Notes under the pieces: generated by a model | Databases searched by the model: none | What the model was told of the DNA's origin: nothing | The model's input: only the letters and a program-made list of their open reading frames with translations | Assembly (NCBI GenBank): GCA_035555675.1 | Contig: DATMGH010000118.1 | Span: forward strand, 1-32,429 | Length of the DNA: 32,429 nt | Source: Solirubrobacter sp035555675 | GTDB taxonomy: Bacteria > Actinomycetota > Thermoleophilia > Solirubrobacterales > Solirubrobacteraceae | Reading direction: 5' to 3' | Shown: positions 1-7,905 of the stretch, piece after piece | Layout of the letters: every line of letters begins with the position of its first letter | Position numbering within the stretch: the first letter of the stretch is position 1 | Made by a program: the position numbers and the translations under genes

Positions 1-37
1 GGTAGTTGCGCACGGTCTCTCCAGGGTCGCAGGTCGC

Positions 38-1399
38 TTACTCGGGCTCGTGCCAGCGGCCGTGCGCCGCCATCAGCGCGTCCGCCGCGTCCGGGCCCCA
101 GGTGCCGGGCTCGTACGGGATCGCCGGGTGGTGGTCGGTGAGGACGGGATCGACCACCGCCCACGCCGCCTCGACCGCCTCCTCGCGCGTGAAGAGCGCG
201 CCGTCGCCCGCCATCGCGTCGCCGAGCAGCCGCTCGTACGGCGACTCCTCGTTGGCCTGCGCGTCCAGCAGCAGCAGCTCGCGCTGGTCGCCGACGAACT
301 GCTCCCCGGCGCGCTTGACGCGCGCCGAGAGCGCGATCGCCGCGTCGGGGGACAGCCGGAAGCGCAGCTGGTTGGCCGCGGCGTCCTCGAACAGCCGCTG
401 CGGCGGCGGCTTGAGCGTGACCAGGACCTCGGTGGCGGTCACGGGCAGGCGCTTGCCGGAGCGCAGGTACCACGGGACGCCCGCCCAGCGCCACGAGTCG
501 ACGTGCAGGCGCAGCGCGCAGAACGTCTCGACGTCGGAGTCCGGCGCCACGCCCGGCTCGTCCCGGTAGCCGACGAACTGGCCGCGCACGAGGTCGCCGG
601 GCTGCAGCGGCCGCATCGCCTTGAAGACGTTCAGCTTCTCGCCCTGCAGCGCCCCGAAGCCGCGGTAGGTCGGCGGCTCCATCGCGAGCAGCGCCACCAT
701 CTGGAACAGGTGGTTCTCGACCACGTCGCGCAGACAACCCGCGGTCTCGTAGAACGCGCCGCGCCCCTGCACGCCGAAGCTCTCGGCCAGCGTGATCTGC
801 ACGCTCGCGACGTAGTTGCGGTTCCAGATCGGCTCCAGGAACGCGTTCGCGAACCGGAAGTAGACGAGGTTCATGATCGCTTCCTTGCCGAGGAAGTGAT
901 CGATGCGGAAGATCGAGTCCTCGGGGAACGCGGAGCCCACCACGCGGTTGAGGTCCGTCGCGGAGGCCAGGTCGCGCCCGAACGGCTTCTCGACGATCAG
1001 CCGCGCGCCGGTGGCCAGGCCGGCCGCGGCGAGCCCCTCGATCACGGTCGCGAACAGCTCGGGCGGGATCGCGAGGTAGTGCGTGGGATGCTCGGCGCCG
1101 TCCAGCGCGTCCTTGAGCGCGGCGAACGTGGCCGGGTCGTTGTAGTCGCCGTCGACGTACCGGAGCCGCTCGAGCAACCGGTCCAGCGCCGCCGGGTCGT
1201 CGGCGTCGCCGACGCTGTCGCGGACGCGCGCCTGCAGCTGGTCGAGGTCCCAGTGCGAGAACGCGACTCCGATCACCGGCTGCGTCAGCGCTCCGCGCTT
1301 CACCATCGCGTAGAGCGCCGGGAAGATCAGCTTGTGCGCGAGGTCGCCGGTGGCGCCGAACAGCACCAGCGCATCGGCCTCGTCAGGGCGCCTGCTCAT
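38..1399 (-). CDS. zwf: Glucose-6-phosphate 1-dehydrogenase
   Basis: Cytosolic enzyme that oxidises glucose 6-phosphate to 6-phosphogluconolactone with NADP+ (or NAD+), the entry step of the oxidative pentose phosphate pathway. Seen in the 453-residue translation: the dinucleotide-binding motif GATGDLAHK (residues 15-23), EKPFG (137-141), the substrate signature RIDHFLGKE (165-173), and a downstream RDVVENHLFQ segment that carries the family's catalytic His. The length is slightly shorter than the usual 480-510 residues. The reading frame stays open far upstream, but that part lies antisense to the amidotransferase gene and looks unlike the family, so I start at the ATG before SRRPDEADALVLFG. 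A TATCGT hexamer ends 6 nt before this ATG and there is no Shine-Dalgarno sequence, so the mRNA is probably leaderless. The gene is divergent from the amidotransferase. Confidence 0.96.
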   Translation of the reverse strand: MSRRPDEADALVLFGATGDLAHKLIFPALYAMVKRGALTQPVIGVAFSHWDLDQLQARVRDSVGDADDPAALDRLLERLRYVDGDYNDPATFAALKDALDGAEHPTHYLAIPPELFATVIEGLAAAGLATGARLIVEKPFGRDLASATDLNRVVGSAFPEDSIFRIDHFLGKEAIMNLVYFRFANAFLEPIWNRNYVASVQITLAESFGVQGRGAFYETAGCLRDVVENHLFQMVALLAMEPPTYRGFGALQGEKLNVFKAMRPLQPGDLVRGQFVGYRDEPGVAPDSDVETFCALRLHVDSWRWAGVPWYLRSGKRLPVTATEVLVTLKPPPQRLFEDAAANQLRFRLSPDAAIALSARVKRAGEQFVGDQRELLLLDAQANEESPYERLLGDAMAGDGALFTREEAVEAAWAVVDPVLTDHHPAIPYEPGTWGPDAADALMAAHGRWHEPE

Positions 1400-1405
1400 G
1401 GTTCG

Positions 1406-1411
1406 ACGATA
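1406..1411 (-). promoter_or_regulatory. -10 element of zwf (leaderless)
   Basis: TATCGT on the minus strand matches TAnnnT and ends 6 nt before the zwf ATG. That spacing would place the transcription start at or next to the start codon. No clear -35 is visible. Confidence 0.5.
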
Positions 1412-1456
1412 CCCGGGCTGGACATGCCGGGCTCCGATCGGGAAGCTCTGGATGCG

Positions 1457-2338
1457 ATGTGCCGCCTGTTCGGCATGACCGGCGGGACCCGGCGCGTGCA
1501 CGCCACGTTCTGGCTGCTCGACGCGCCCGACAGCCTGGCGCGGCAGTCCCGCCGCGAGCCCGACGGCACCGGCGTGGGCTGGTTCGACGCCGGCGGCCGC
1601 CCGCGCCTGGCCAAGCAGCCGCTGGCGGCGTACGCGGACCGGGCGTTCGCCGACGAGGCGCGCGAGCTCGAGTCGGCCGTCTTCCTCGCCCACGTGCGCT
1701 ACGCGACGACCGGCGCGGTCGAGGCACGCAACACCCATCCCTTCGAGCAGCGCGGCCGGCTGTTCGCCCACAACGGCGTCGTCGGCGACCTCGACCGCCT
1801 GGAGCGCGAGCTCGGCCCCGACCGGGCGCTGGTGCACGGCGACACCGACTCCGAGCGCCTGTTCGCGCTCGTCACCCGCGAGACCGAGCGCCACGGCGGG
1901 GACGTCGGAGCGGGCATCGCCACCGCCGCCCGCTGGGTGGCCGAGCACCTGCCGGTCTACGCGATCAACCTGATCGTCGCGACCGCGGACCAGCTGTGGG
2001 CGCTGCGCTACCCCGACGCGCACGAGCTGTGGGTGCTCGAACGCCCCGCGGGCGGGCAGAGCGGCCGGCGCCACCTCGACGCCGCCAGCGCCGCCGGCAC
2101 GGTGCGCGTGCGCTCGGCGCACCTGTCGCGGTGCCCGGCGGTGATCGTGGCCAGTGAGCCGATGGACGAGGAGCCGGGCTGGCGCCTGCTCGCCCCGGGC
2201 GAGCTGCTCCACGTCGCCCCGACGCTGCGCGTCGTGTCCGCGATCGTCGTGGACGGCCCGCCCGTCCGGACGCTGCCGCTCAGTACGGGTTCGCCGGCGA
2301 GCGGTCCGCCGACAGCGACGGACGCGACCGCGTCGTGA
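1457..2338 (+). CDS. Class II glutamine amidotransferase (EgtC/YafJ-like)
   Basis: Ntn-hydrolase glutamine amidotransferase domain of about 293 residues. The start is fixed by biology: MCRLFG puts the catalytic Cys at residue 2, which becomes the N-terminal nucleophile after Met removal. Other hallmarks are HVRYATTG (79-86), RNTHPF (91-96), AHNG (104-107) and HGDTDSE (127-133), typical of the free-standing YafJ/EgtC family. EgtC hydrolyses a gamma-glutamyl intermediate of ergothioneine synthesis, but no egtA, egtB or egtD gene is nearby, so the substrate is unassigned. The last 59 nt overlap the 3' end of the convergent VOC gene; the low-complexity tail (SPASGPPTATDATAS) comes from that overlap. 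The gene is divergent from zwf. Confidence 0.88.
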   Translation: MCRLFGMTGGTRRVHATFWLLDAPDSLARQSRREPDGTGVGWFDAGGRPRLAKQPLAAYADRAFADEARELESAVFLAHVRYATTGAVEARNTHPFEQRGRLFAHNGVVGDLDRLERELGPDRALVHGDTDSERLFALVTRETERHGGDVGAGIATAARWVAEHLPVYAINLIVATADQLWALRYPDAHELWVLERPAGGQSGRRHLDAASAAGTVRVRSAHLSRCPAVIVASEPMDEEPGWRLLAPGELLHVAPTLRVVSAIVVDGPPVRTLPLSTGSPASGPPTATDATAS

Positions 2339-2861
2339 GCCGCTCGATCGCGTCGGCCAGGTGCACCGGCTCGATGTTGCGGTCCCCGCGCTCCACCCGG
2401 AGCTGGTGCGCGGCGAGCAGCACGTCGGCGTGCGTGTGCCCGAACGGCGGCTCGAAGCGGTAGGACGCCAGCTCGATCAGCAGCCCGAGCGGGTCCTTGA
2501 AGTAGATCGAGTCCATGAACCCGCGGTCCTTGACCCCGGAGTGGTGGATGCCGCGCTCGTCGAGCCGCTCGACCGCCTGGCGGAACGTGGCCTGCGAGAG
2601 CGCGAACGCGACGTGGTGCACGCAGCCCGGGTCGGTCGGCGTGCGGTCCGGCGTGCTCGTGCGCTCCTCGTTGGTGAAGATCGTGATCAGGCGGCCGTCG
2701 CCGGGATCGAAGTAGAGGTGGCTTTCAGCGGCGTTGTCGAGGTTCGGCTGCTCGAACACGAACGGCATCCCCAGTACGCCTTCCCAGAAGTCGATCGAGG
2801 TCTGGCGGTCGGCCCCCACGATCGTGACGTGGTGGAGGCCCTGGCTCTGGAGCTTGCGCAT
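2280..2861 (-). CDS. VOC-superfamily protein (glyoxalase/dioxygenase fold)
   Basis: 193-residue vicinal-oxygen-chelate protein with two beta-alpha-beta-beta-beta modules. Candidate metal ligands are in GLHHVTIVG (H10/H11), CVHHVAFAL (H82/H83) and LLIELASY (E130), the usual His/His/Glu arrangement. The pattern is closest to ring-cleaving dioxygenase or glyoxalase-like members; the substrate cannot be read from sequence. The C-terminal stretch after about residue 165 is Arg/Ser-rich and is antisense to the end of the amidotransferase gene. Start at ATG; a TAGAGT hexamer ends 6 nt upstream. The gene lies only 9 nt downstream of the ABC exporter operon on the same strand, so it could be read through from it or transcribed alone. 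Confidence 0.85.
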   Translation of the reverse strand: MRKLQSQGLHHVTIVGADRQTSIDFWEGVLGMPFVFEQPNLDNAAESHLYFDPGDGRLITIFTNEERTSTPDRTPTDPGCVHHVAFALSQATFRQAVERLDERGIHHSGVKDRGFMDSIYFKDPLGLLIELASYRFEPPFGHTHADVLLAAHQLRVERGDRNIEPVHLADAIERLTTRSRPSLSADRSPANPY

Positions 2862-2867
2862 GGCGTC

Positions 2868-2873
2868 ACTCTA
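2868..2873 (-). promoter_or_regulatory. -10 element of VOC gene, sharing the ABC gene's stop codon
   Basis: TAGAGT on the minus strand, 6 nt before the VOC start. Its first three bases are the TAG stop codon of the upstream ABC transporter gene. Confidence 0.4.
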
Positions 2874-4829
2874 TGCCGCCGCCTCCTCCTCGGGCTCGGC
2901 GTTGAACTGCGCCGCGTACAGCGCGGCGTACGCGCCGCCGGCGGCGATCAGGGACGCGTGGTCGCCGGTCTCCACGATCGTGCCGCCGTCCATCATCAGG
3001 ATCAGGTCCGCGTCGCGGATCGTCGAGAGCCGGTGCGCGATCACGAACGACGTGCGGTTGGCGCGCAGCGAGCGCATCGCGTGCTGGAGCAGCAGCTCGG
3101 TGCGCGTGTCCACCGAGGACGTCGCCTCGTCGAGGATCAGCAGCGCCGGGTCGAGCAGGAACGCGCGCGCGATCGTCAGCAGCTGGCGCTGGCCGGCGCT
3201 GATGTTCGAGCCCTCCTCGTCGATGACCGTGTCGTAGCCGTCCGGCAGCGTGCGCACGAAGTGGTCGACGAACGTCGCCCGCGTCGCGGTCAGCATCTGC
3301 TCCTCGGTCACGTCCGCGCGGCCGTAGGTGATGTTGTCGCGGATCGTCCCCTCGAACAGCCACGTGTCCTGCAGCACCATCCCGACCTGGCTGCGCAGGT
3401 CCGCGCGCCGCATCGTCGCGATGTCGACGCCGTCGAGCGTGATCCGCCCCGCGTCGAGGTCGTAGAAGCGCATGATCAGGTTCACCAGCGTCGTCTTGCC
3501 GGCGCCGGTCGGGCCGACGATCGCCGCCGTCTGCCCGGGCCGCACGACCAGCGAGAGGTCCTCGATCAGCGGCGTCTCCGGGTCGTAGCTGAACGCGATG
3601 TGCTCGAACGCGACCAGGCCCAGCCCGCGCGCCGGCTGCGCGGGGTGCACGGGGTCGGCCGGCTCCTCCTCGGCGTCGAGCAGCTCGAACACGCGCTCGG
3701 CGGACGCGACGCCGGACTGCAGCAGGTTGACCATCGACGCCGCCTGCGTCAGTGGCTGGGTGAACTGGCGCGAGTACTGGATGAACGCCTGCACGTCGCC
3801 GAGCGAGATCGCGCCGCTGGTCACGCGCAGGCCGCCGACGACCGCGATCACGACGTAGTTGAGGTTGCCGATGAACATCATCAGCGGCTGGATCAGCCCG
3901 GAGATGAACTGCGCCCGGAACGACGCCTCGAACAGCTGCTCGTTGCGTTCGTCGAAGATCTCCTCGGCTTCGCGCGTGCGGCCGAACACCTTCACCAGCG
4001 CGTGCCCGGTGAACGCCTCCTCGACGTGCGCGTTGACCGCGCCGGTCTGGCGCCACTGGCGCACGAACTGGCCCTGGGAGCGCTTCATGATAACGGCCGT
4101 CAGGACGATCCCGAGCGGGACCGTGATCAGCGCCACGAGCGCCAGCAGCGGCGAGATCCAGACCATCACGCCGAGGACGCCGGCGACGGTCAGCACCGAT
4201 GTCAGCAGCTGGCTCATCGTCTGCTGCAGGCTCTGGCTGATGTTGTCGATGTCGTTGGTCACGCGCGAGAGCAGCTCGCCGCGCGGCTGGCGGTCGAAGT
4301 ACAGCAGCGGCAGCCGGTTGACCTTCTCCTCGACGTCGGCGCGCAGCTGCAGCATCGTGCTGGTGACGACCGTGTTGAGCAGGTAGCCCTGCGCCAGCGA
4401 GGCGAGCGCGGCGACGACGTAGAGCGCGAGCACGATCCCGAGCACGCCCGCGAGCGCGCCGAAGTCGACGCCCTGGCCGGGCACCAGGTCCTTGAGCGCG
4501 CCGACCACGTCCGCGAGCCGGTCGTCACCGCGGGCCCGCAGGCCCGCGACCGCCTGCTCCTGCGTGCTGCCGGCCGGCAGGTTGCGGCCGAACAGCCCGG
4601 CGAAGATCAGGTCGGTCGCGTGGCCGAGGATCTTCGGCCCGGCGACCGAGCAGGCGACGCTGAAGCAGGCCAGTGCCACGGTCAGCAGCGCCCGGACGCG
4701 CTGCGGGCGCATGCGGCCGATCAGCCGCCGCGCGGACGGCCCGAAGTTCATCGACTTCTGCGTGACCATCTGGGCGCCGAACGGCCCGCGCTGCGCCGGC
4801 ACGCGCTCGGTGGCCTTCATGTCGCTCAT
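2871..4829 (-). CDS. ABC exporter half-transporter, catalytic-Glu subunit
   Basis: 652-residue membrane-permease/ATPase fusion of the type IV exporter family. About 30 soluble residues precede six predicted membrane spans (roughly 45-340), with a long periplasmic insertion near 80-120, then an ATPase domain. ATPase motifs: Walker A GPTGAGKT (439-446), signature ISAGQ (543-547; the canonical second Gly is Ala), Walker B LLILDE with the catalytic Glu at 568, and H-loop His599. The degenerate signature with an intact Glu/His is the LmrD/TM288-type half of a heterodimer. ATG start with a GAGGAGG Shine-Dalgarno sequence 6-7 nt upstream; the ATG overlaps the stop of the partner gene (ATGA), implying translational coupling. 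The substrate is unknown; relatives export drugs or lipids. The frame's long upstream extension is a shadow of the partner gene. Confidence 0.93.
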   Translation of the reverse strand: MSDMKATERVPAQRGPFGAQMVTQKSMNFGPSARRLIGRMRPQRVRALLTVALACFSVACSVAGPKILGHATDLIFAGLFGRNLPAGSTQEQAVAGLRARGDDRLADVVGALKDLVPGQGVDFGALAGVLGIVLALYVVAALASLAQGYLLNTVVTSTMLQLRADVEEKVNRLPLLYFDRQPRGELLSRVTNDIDNISQSLQQTMSQLLTSVLTVAGVLGVMVWISPLLALVALITVPLGIVLTAVIMKRSQGQFVRQWRQTGAVNAHVEEAFTGHALVKVFGRTREAEEIFDERNEQLFEASFRAQFISGLIQPLMMFIGNLNYVVIAVVGGLRVTSGAISLGDVQAFIQYSRQFTQPLTQAASMVNLLQSGVASAERVFELLDAEEEPADPVHPAQPARGLGLVAFEHIAFSYDPETPLIEDLSLVVRPGQTAAIVGPTGAGKTTLVNLIMRFYDLDAGRITLDGVDIATMRRADLRSQVGMVLQDTWLFEGTIRDNITYGRADVTEEQMLTATRATFVDHFVRTLPDGYDTVIDEEGSNISAGQRQLLTIARAFLLDPALLILDEATSSVDTRTELLLQHAMRSLRANRTSFVIAHRLSTIRDADLILMMDGGTIVETGDHASLIAAGGAYAALYAAQFNAEPEEEAAA

Positions 4830-6559
4830 GCGGCCTCCTCGGCCGTGAGCTGGGACTCGACGATCTCCTGGTAGGTCGCGTTGGTCGCAAGCAGCTGCGC
4901 GTGCGTGCCGCGACCGACGATCCGGCCCTCGTCGAGCACGATGATCTGGTCCGCGTCGCGGATCGTCGCCACGCGCTGGCCGACGATCAGCACGGTCGCG
5001 TGGCGGGTCACCGGCCGCAGCGCCCGGCGCAGGCGCGCGTCGGTGGCGACGTCGAGCGCCGAGAAGGAGTCGTCGAACAGGTAGATCTCGGGGCGCTTGA
5101 CCAGCGCGCGGGCGATCGCGAGCCGCTGGCGCTGGCCGCCGGAGACGTTGGTGCCGCCCTGGGCGATCGGCGCGTCCAGACCCTCCGGCATCGCGGCCAC
5201 GAAGTCGCGCGCCTGCGCGGTCTCCAGCGCCGCCCACAGCTCCGCGTCGGTCGCGTCCTGCTTGCCGTAGAGCAGGTTCGAGCGCACGGTGCCGCTGAAC
5301 AGGTACGCCTGCTGGGGGACGAGCCCGATCGTCGACCACAGCAGCTCCGGCTCGAGCTCGCGCACGTCGACGCCGTCCACGCGCACGACGCCCGCCGACA
5401 CGTCGAACAGCCGCGGCACGAGGTTCAGCAGCGTGGTCTTGCCGGCGCCGGTGGAGCCGATGAACGCGGTCGTCTCGCCGGGCTTGGCGACGAACGAGAT
5501 GTCCTGCAGGACGGGCTCGGGCGCGCCCGCGTACGTGAACGAGACGTCCTCGAACGCGAGCTCGCCGTGGCGGGTGAGCGACGTGACCGGCGCCGCCGGC
5601 GGCGTGACCGAGGAGTCGGTGTCGAGCACCTCGCTGATCCGGTCCGCGCAGACCGAGGCGCGCGGGACCATGACCAGCATGAACGTGGCCATCATCACCG
5701 ACATCAGGATCTGCATCAGGTAGCTCATGAAGGCCGTCAGGGCGCCGATCTGCATCGACCCCGCGTCGACCCGGTGGCCGCCGAACCAGAGCACGCCGAC
5801 GAGCGAGACGTTGAAGATCAGCATCACGCTCGGGAACATCGTCGCCATCCAGCGGCCGGTCGTGACCGCGACGTCGGTCAGCTCCTGATTGGCCTGGCCG
5901 AAGCGCGCGGTCTCCTGCGGCTCGCGCACGAACGCGCGCACGACCCGGATGCCGGTGATCTGCTCGCGCAGGACCCGGTTGACCCGGTCGATGCGCTTCT
6001 GCATCAGCCGGAAGCCGGGGATCATCTGGCGGATGATCAGGATCGCGACCGCGGCCAGCGCGGGGACGCAGACCGCGATCAGCCACGAGAGGCCGACGTC
6101 CTCGCGCAGCGCCATCACGATCCCGCCGACCATCATGATCGGCGCCACGACGAGCAGCGTCGCGCCGAGCTGGACGAGCATCTGGACCTGCTGGACGTCG
6201 TTGGTGTTGCGCGTGATCAGCGACGGCGCGCCGAACGCGGTCACCTCGTGGCCGGACAGCCCGGTGACGCGCCGGAAGATGTGGTGGCGGACGTCGCGGC
6301 CGAAGCCCATCGCGGTCCGGCTGCCGAAGTAGACGGCGGTGATGCTGCACGCGATCTGGATGAGCGTGACGCCGAGCATCAGCGCGCCCGTGCGCACGAT
6401 GTAGCCGGTGTCGCCCTTGACGACGCCGTCGTCGATGATGTCCGCGTTCAGGCTCGGCAGGTAGAGCGCGGCGAGCGTGCCGACGAACTGGAGCGCGACC
6501 ACCAGGCCCAGGACACGGCGGTACGGGCGCAGGTTGGCCCTGAGCAGGCGGACGAGCAT
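4826..6559 (-). CDS. ABC exporter half-transporter, degenerate-site subunit
   Basis: 577-residue permease/ATPase fusion and first gene of the exporter operon. Six predicted membrane spans (about 15-300) precede an ATPase domain with Walker A GSTGAGKT (368-375), an intact signature VSGGQRQR (472-479), and Walker B IYLFDD, where Asp497 replaces the catalytic Glu. The H-loop reads IVGQR, with Gln528 in place of His. Loss of Glu and His here, with a normal signature, mirrors the partner's intact Glu/His and altered signature. The pair should therefore have one consensus and one degenerate ATP site, as in LmrCD or TM287/288. ATG start; upstream there is a TAACCT hexamer but no clear Shine-Dalgarno sequence. 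It overlaps the downstream gene by 4 nt. Confidence 0.93.
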   Translation of the reverse strand: MLVRLLRANLRPYRRVLGLVVALQFVGTLAALYLPSLNADIIDDGVVKGDTGYIVRTGALMLGVTLIQIACSITAVYFGSRTAMGFGRDVRHHIFRRVTGLSGHEVTAFGAPSLITRNTNDVQQVQMLVQLGATLLVVAPIMMVGGIVMALREDVGLSWLIAVCVPALAAVAILIIRQMIPGFRLMQKRIDRVNRVLREQITGIRVVRAFVREPQETARFGQANQELTDVAVTTGRWMATMFPSVMLIFNVSLVGVLWFGGHRVDAGSMQIGALTAFMSYLMQILMSVMMATFMLVMVPRASVCADRISEVLDTDSSVTPPAAPVTSLTRHGELAFEDVSFTYAGAPEPVLQDISFVAKPGETTAFIGSTGAGKTTLLNLVPRLFDVSAGVVRVDGVDVRELEPELLWSTIGLVPQQAYLFSGTVRSNLLYGKQDATDAELWAALETAQARDFVAAMPEGLDAPIAQGGTNVSGGQRQRLAIARALVKRPEIYLFDDSFSALDVATDARLRRALRPVTRHATVLIVGQRVATIRDADQIIVLDEGRIVGRGTHAQLLATNATYQEIVESQLTAEEAA

Positions 6560-6751
6560 GGACGGACCCCAGGTTAGGGGCGGACGGGATTCGATTCCTG
6601 GGAGCTGGCCCCATTGACTTCGAGGCGGCCGTCGGCGACGCTGAATCTGGCGGTCGGGTTGACGCCGCCCGTCACCACGCCGCCGCCCGCGAGTGCCTCC
6701 GCGCCCGCGCCCGGCGTGCGCTACTCGGCCAGCGCCGACGGCCCGCGGGCG
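6560..6751. other. Intergenic region upstream of ABC operon
   Basis: 192 bp between the ABC operon and a small membrane-protein gene. A TAACCT hexamer on the minus strand ends 11 nt before the ABC start and may be its -10. A 34-codon GTG-initiated frame on the minus strand runs through here, but I see no family resemblance and do not call it. Confidence 0.35.
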
Positions 6752-6919
6752 TTAGCCGTCCTGGTGACGGCGCCTGAACTCCTCGTTCTGGCGCCGCTCG
6801 CCGCGCGCCTGGACGATCGCGTAGGCGATCAGGCCCTGGACGAGGACCGGGAAGAACACGACCCAGATCGCGAGCGAGACGAGCGTGACCTTGAGGGCGT
6901 AGTCGGCGAAGACGAGCAT
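6752..6919 (-). CDS. Small single-span membrane protein (55 aa)
   Basis: An ATG-to-TAA frame of 55 residues. It begins MLVFADYALK, continues with a strongly hydrophobic stretch (about residues 11-36) and ends in a charged, Arg/Glu/Gln-rich tail (ERRQNEEFRRRHQ). This is the normal layout of a small inner-membrane protein with a cytoplasmic tail. The opposite-strand frame through the same DNA is Asp/Arg-rich and implausible. A TAACGT hexamer lies 10 nt upstream of the ATG on the same strand. The gene sits upstream of the ABC exporter operon in the same direction. I do not recognise a family. Confidence rests on composition, clean start/stop and fit to the gap. Confidence 0.6.
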   Translation of the reverse strand: MLVFADYALKVTLVSLAIWVVFFPVLVQGLIAYAIVQARGERRQNEEFRRRHQDG

Positions 6920-7018
6920 CGAGGCCGGAACGTTATCAACGACGCCGGCGCGCCCGGACGCTGGGGCTAGCCCCCGTCATCGGTCCGGCGCGCGCGGCGG
7001 CGTGGCATCATCAGACGC

Positions 7019-7234
7019 ATGAGCGACCTCGAGCGCCGTGGCGGCTCCCGCCCTTCCCGCAAGCAGCGCGAGCAGCGCGCCTATCGGCTCGTGCTCGCCA
7101 CGGGCGCGTTCGGGCTGATCGGCATCGCCGGCCTGCTGCTGGCGATCCTCACCAGCTTCGGCGCGGGCTGGCCGATCGTGTCGCTGATCATCGCCGCGAT
7201 CTGCTTCATGCTGCTGCGCCGGACCGTCCGCTAG
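7019..7234 (+). CDS. Small two-span membrane protein (71 aa)
   Basis: 71 residues: a basic N-terminus (RRGGSRPSRKQREQRAYR), then two predicted membrane helices (about 24-46 and 50-66), ending RRTVR. The basic head suggests a cytoplasmic N-terminus. I do not recognise a family; similar short proteins are common in actinobacteria. The last 29 nt overlap the 3' end of the convergent ycnI-like gene. It is divergent from the 55-residue membrane protein, with about 100 bp between the two starts. Confidence 0.65.
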   Translation: MSDLERRGGSRPSRKQREQRAYRLVLATGAFGLIGIAGLLLAILTSFGAGWPIVSLIIAAICFMLLRRTVR

Positions 7235-7898
7235 CGCGGCGGGCGACGATCAGCCCGGCGCCGCCGGTCAGCAGGCCGATCGCGCCGACGATCAGCGCGA
7301 CGATCGCGAGGCCGTTGGAGTCGCCGTCGTCGTCGGACGCCGCGGGCGCCGGGTTCGCCCGCTGGGGCGAGGCGGTCGCGACCGCGGACGTGTCGCTGCC
7401 GGTGACGGAGATCGTCGGCGCCGGGTTGTCGGAGCCCTCGGCCCCGATCCAGCGCACGACCTCGCCGCCGGTGTAGGTCTGCAGGGCCTTGAACGTCAGC
7501 TTGTCGCCGGCCTTGCCGGGGACCTGCACGGAGAGGCCGAAGTCCATGAACGCGCCGGGCGGGATCGCGTCCTTGTCGTCCTTGGCCGTCCACGTGATCG
7601 TGTCCACGCCCTCGGTGATCTCGCCGTCGTCGGTCTTGACCGGCGTCGCCAGCTTGCGCTTGGTCACCTTCACGTCCCAGCCGGGGGCCGGTTCATAGGA
7701 GGCGGCGGCGAAGCCGTCCGGGAACTGGACCTCGACCTTGTTCGTCGAGGCGTCGTCGCGCTCGTTCGGGACGCGCACGTCGAGGCGCGTGTAGGTCCCC
7801 GCGACGGCGGTGTTCGGTTGCAGCGTCACGTGCGCGGACGCGACGGCGGGCAGGGCGAGTGCGAGCGCGACGGTCGTCGCGAGAGCGGTCCTCAGCAT
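7206..7898 (-). CDS. ycnI: YcnI-family copper-associated membrane-anchored protein (DUF1775)
   Basis: 230 residues: a signal peptide ending ASA, a DUF1775 beta-sandwich starting HVTLQPN, a Ser/Pro/Asp-rich linker, and a C-terminal membrane helix (about 197-221) with a basic cytoplasmic tail. After cleavage the mature protein would start with His23. Bacillus YcnI binds Cu(II) through its N-terminal His (amine and imidazole) and an acidic residue; here Glu46 in VPNER is the likely acid (inference), and Trp in VVRWIGAEG may correspond to the conserved Trp. Last gene of the copper operon, 7 nt after the CopC-CopD stop; a GAGGA Shine-Dalgarno sequence overlaps that stop. It probably helps deliver or retain copper at the outer membrane face. 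Its end overlaps the 71-residue gene on the other strand. Confidence 0.9.
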   Translation of the reverse strand: MLRTALATTVALALALPAVASAHVTLQPNTAVAGTYTRLDVRVPNERDDASTNKVEVQFPDGFAAASYEPAPGWDVKVTKRKLATPVKTDDGEITEGVDTITWTAKDDKDAIPPGAFMDFGLSVQVPGKAGDKLTFKALQTYTGGEVVRWIGAEGSDNPAPTISVTGSDTSAVATASPQRANPAPAASDDDGDSNGLAIVALIVGAIGLLTGGAGLIVARRASGRSGAAA

Positions 7899-7905
7899 GG
7901 AATCC

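Noticed and set aside
1400..2212. Upstream extension of the zwf frame by about 270 codons
   Set aside because: It is antisense to the amidotransferase, shows no similarity to the dehydrogenase family, and the leaderless signal lies at the internal ATG.
2154..4874. Very long open frame on the plus strand opposite the VOC and ABC genes
   Set aside because: Its translation is Arg/Asp/His/Val-rich and repetitive, as expected for antisense frames in high-GC DNA, while the opposite strand encodes clear families.
6614..6970. 118-codon plus-strand frame
   Set aside because: Asp/Glu/Arg-rich second half is antisense to a better 55-residue membrane-protein frame, and no start signal is seen.
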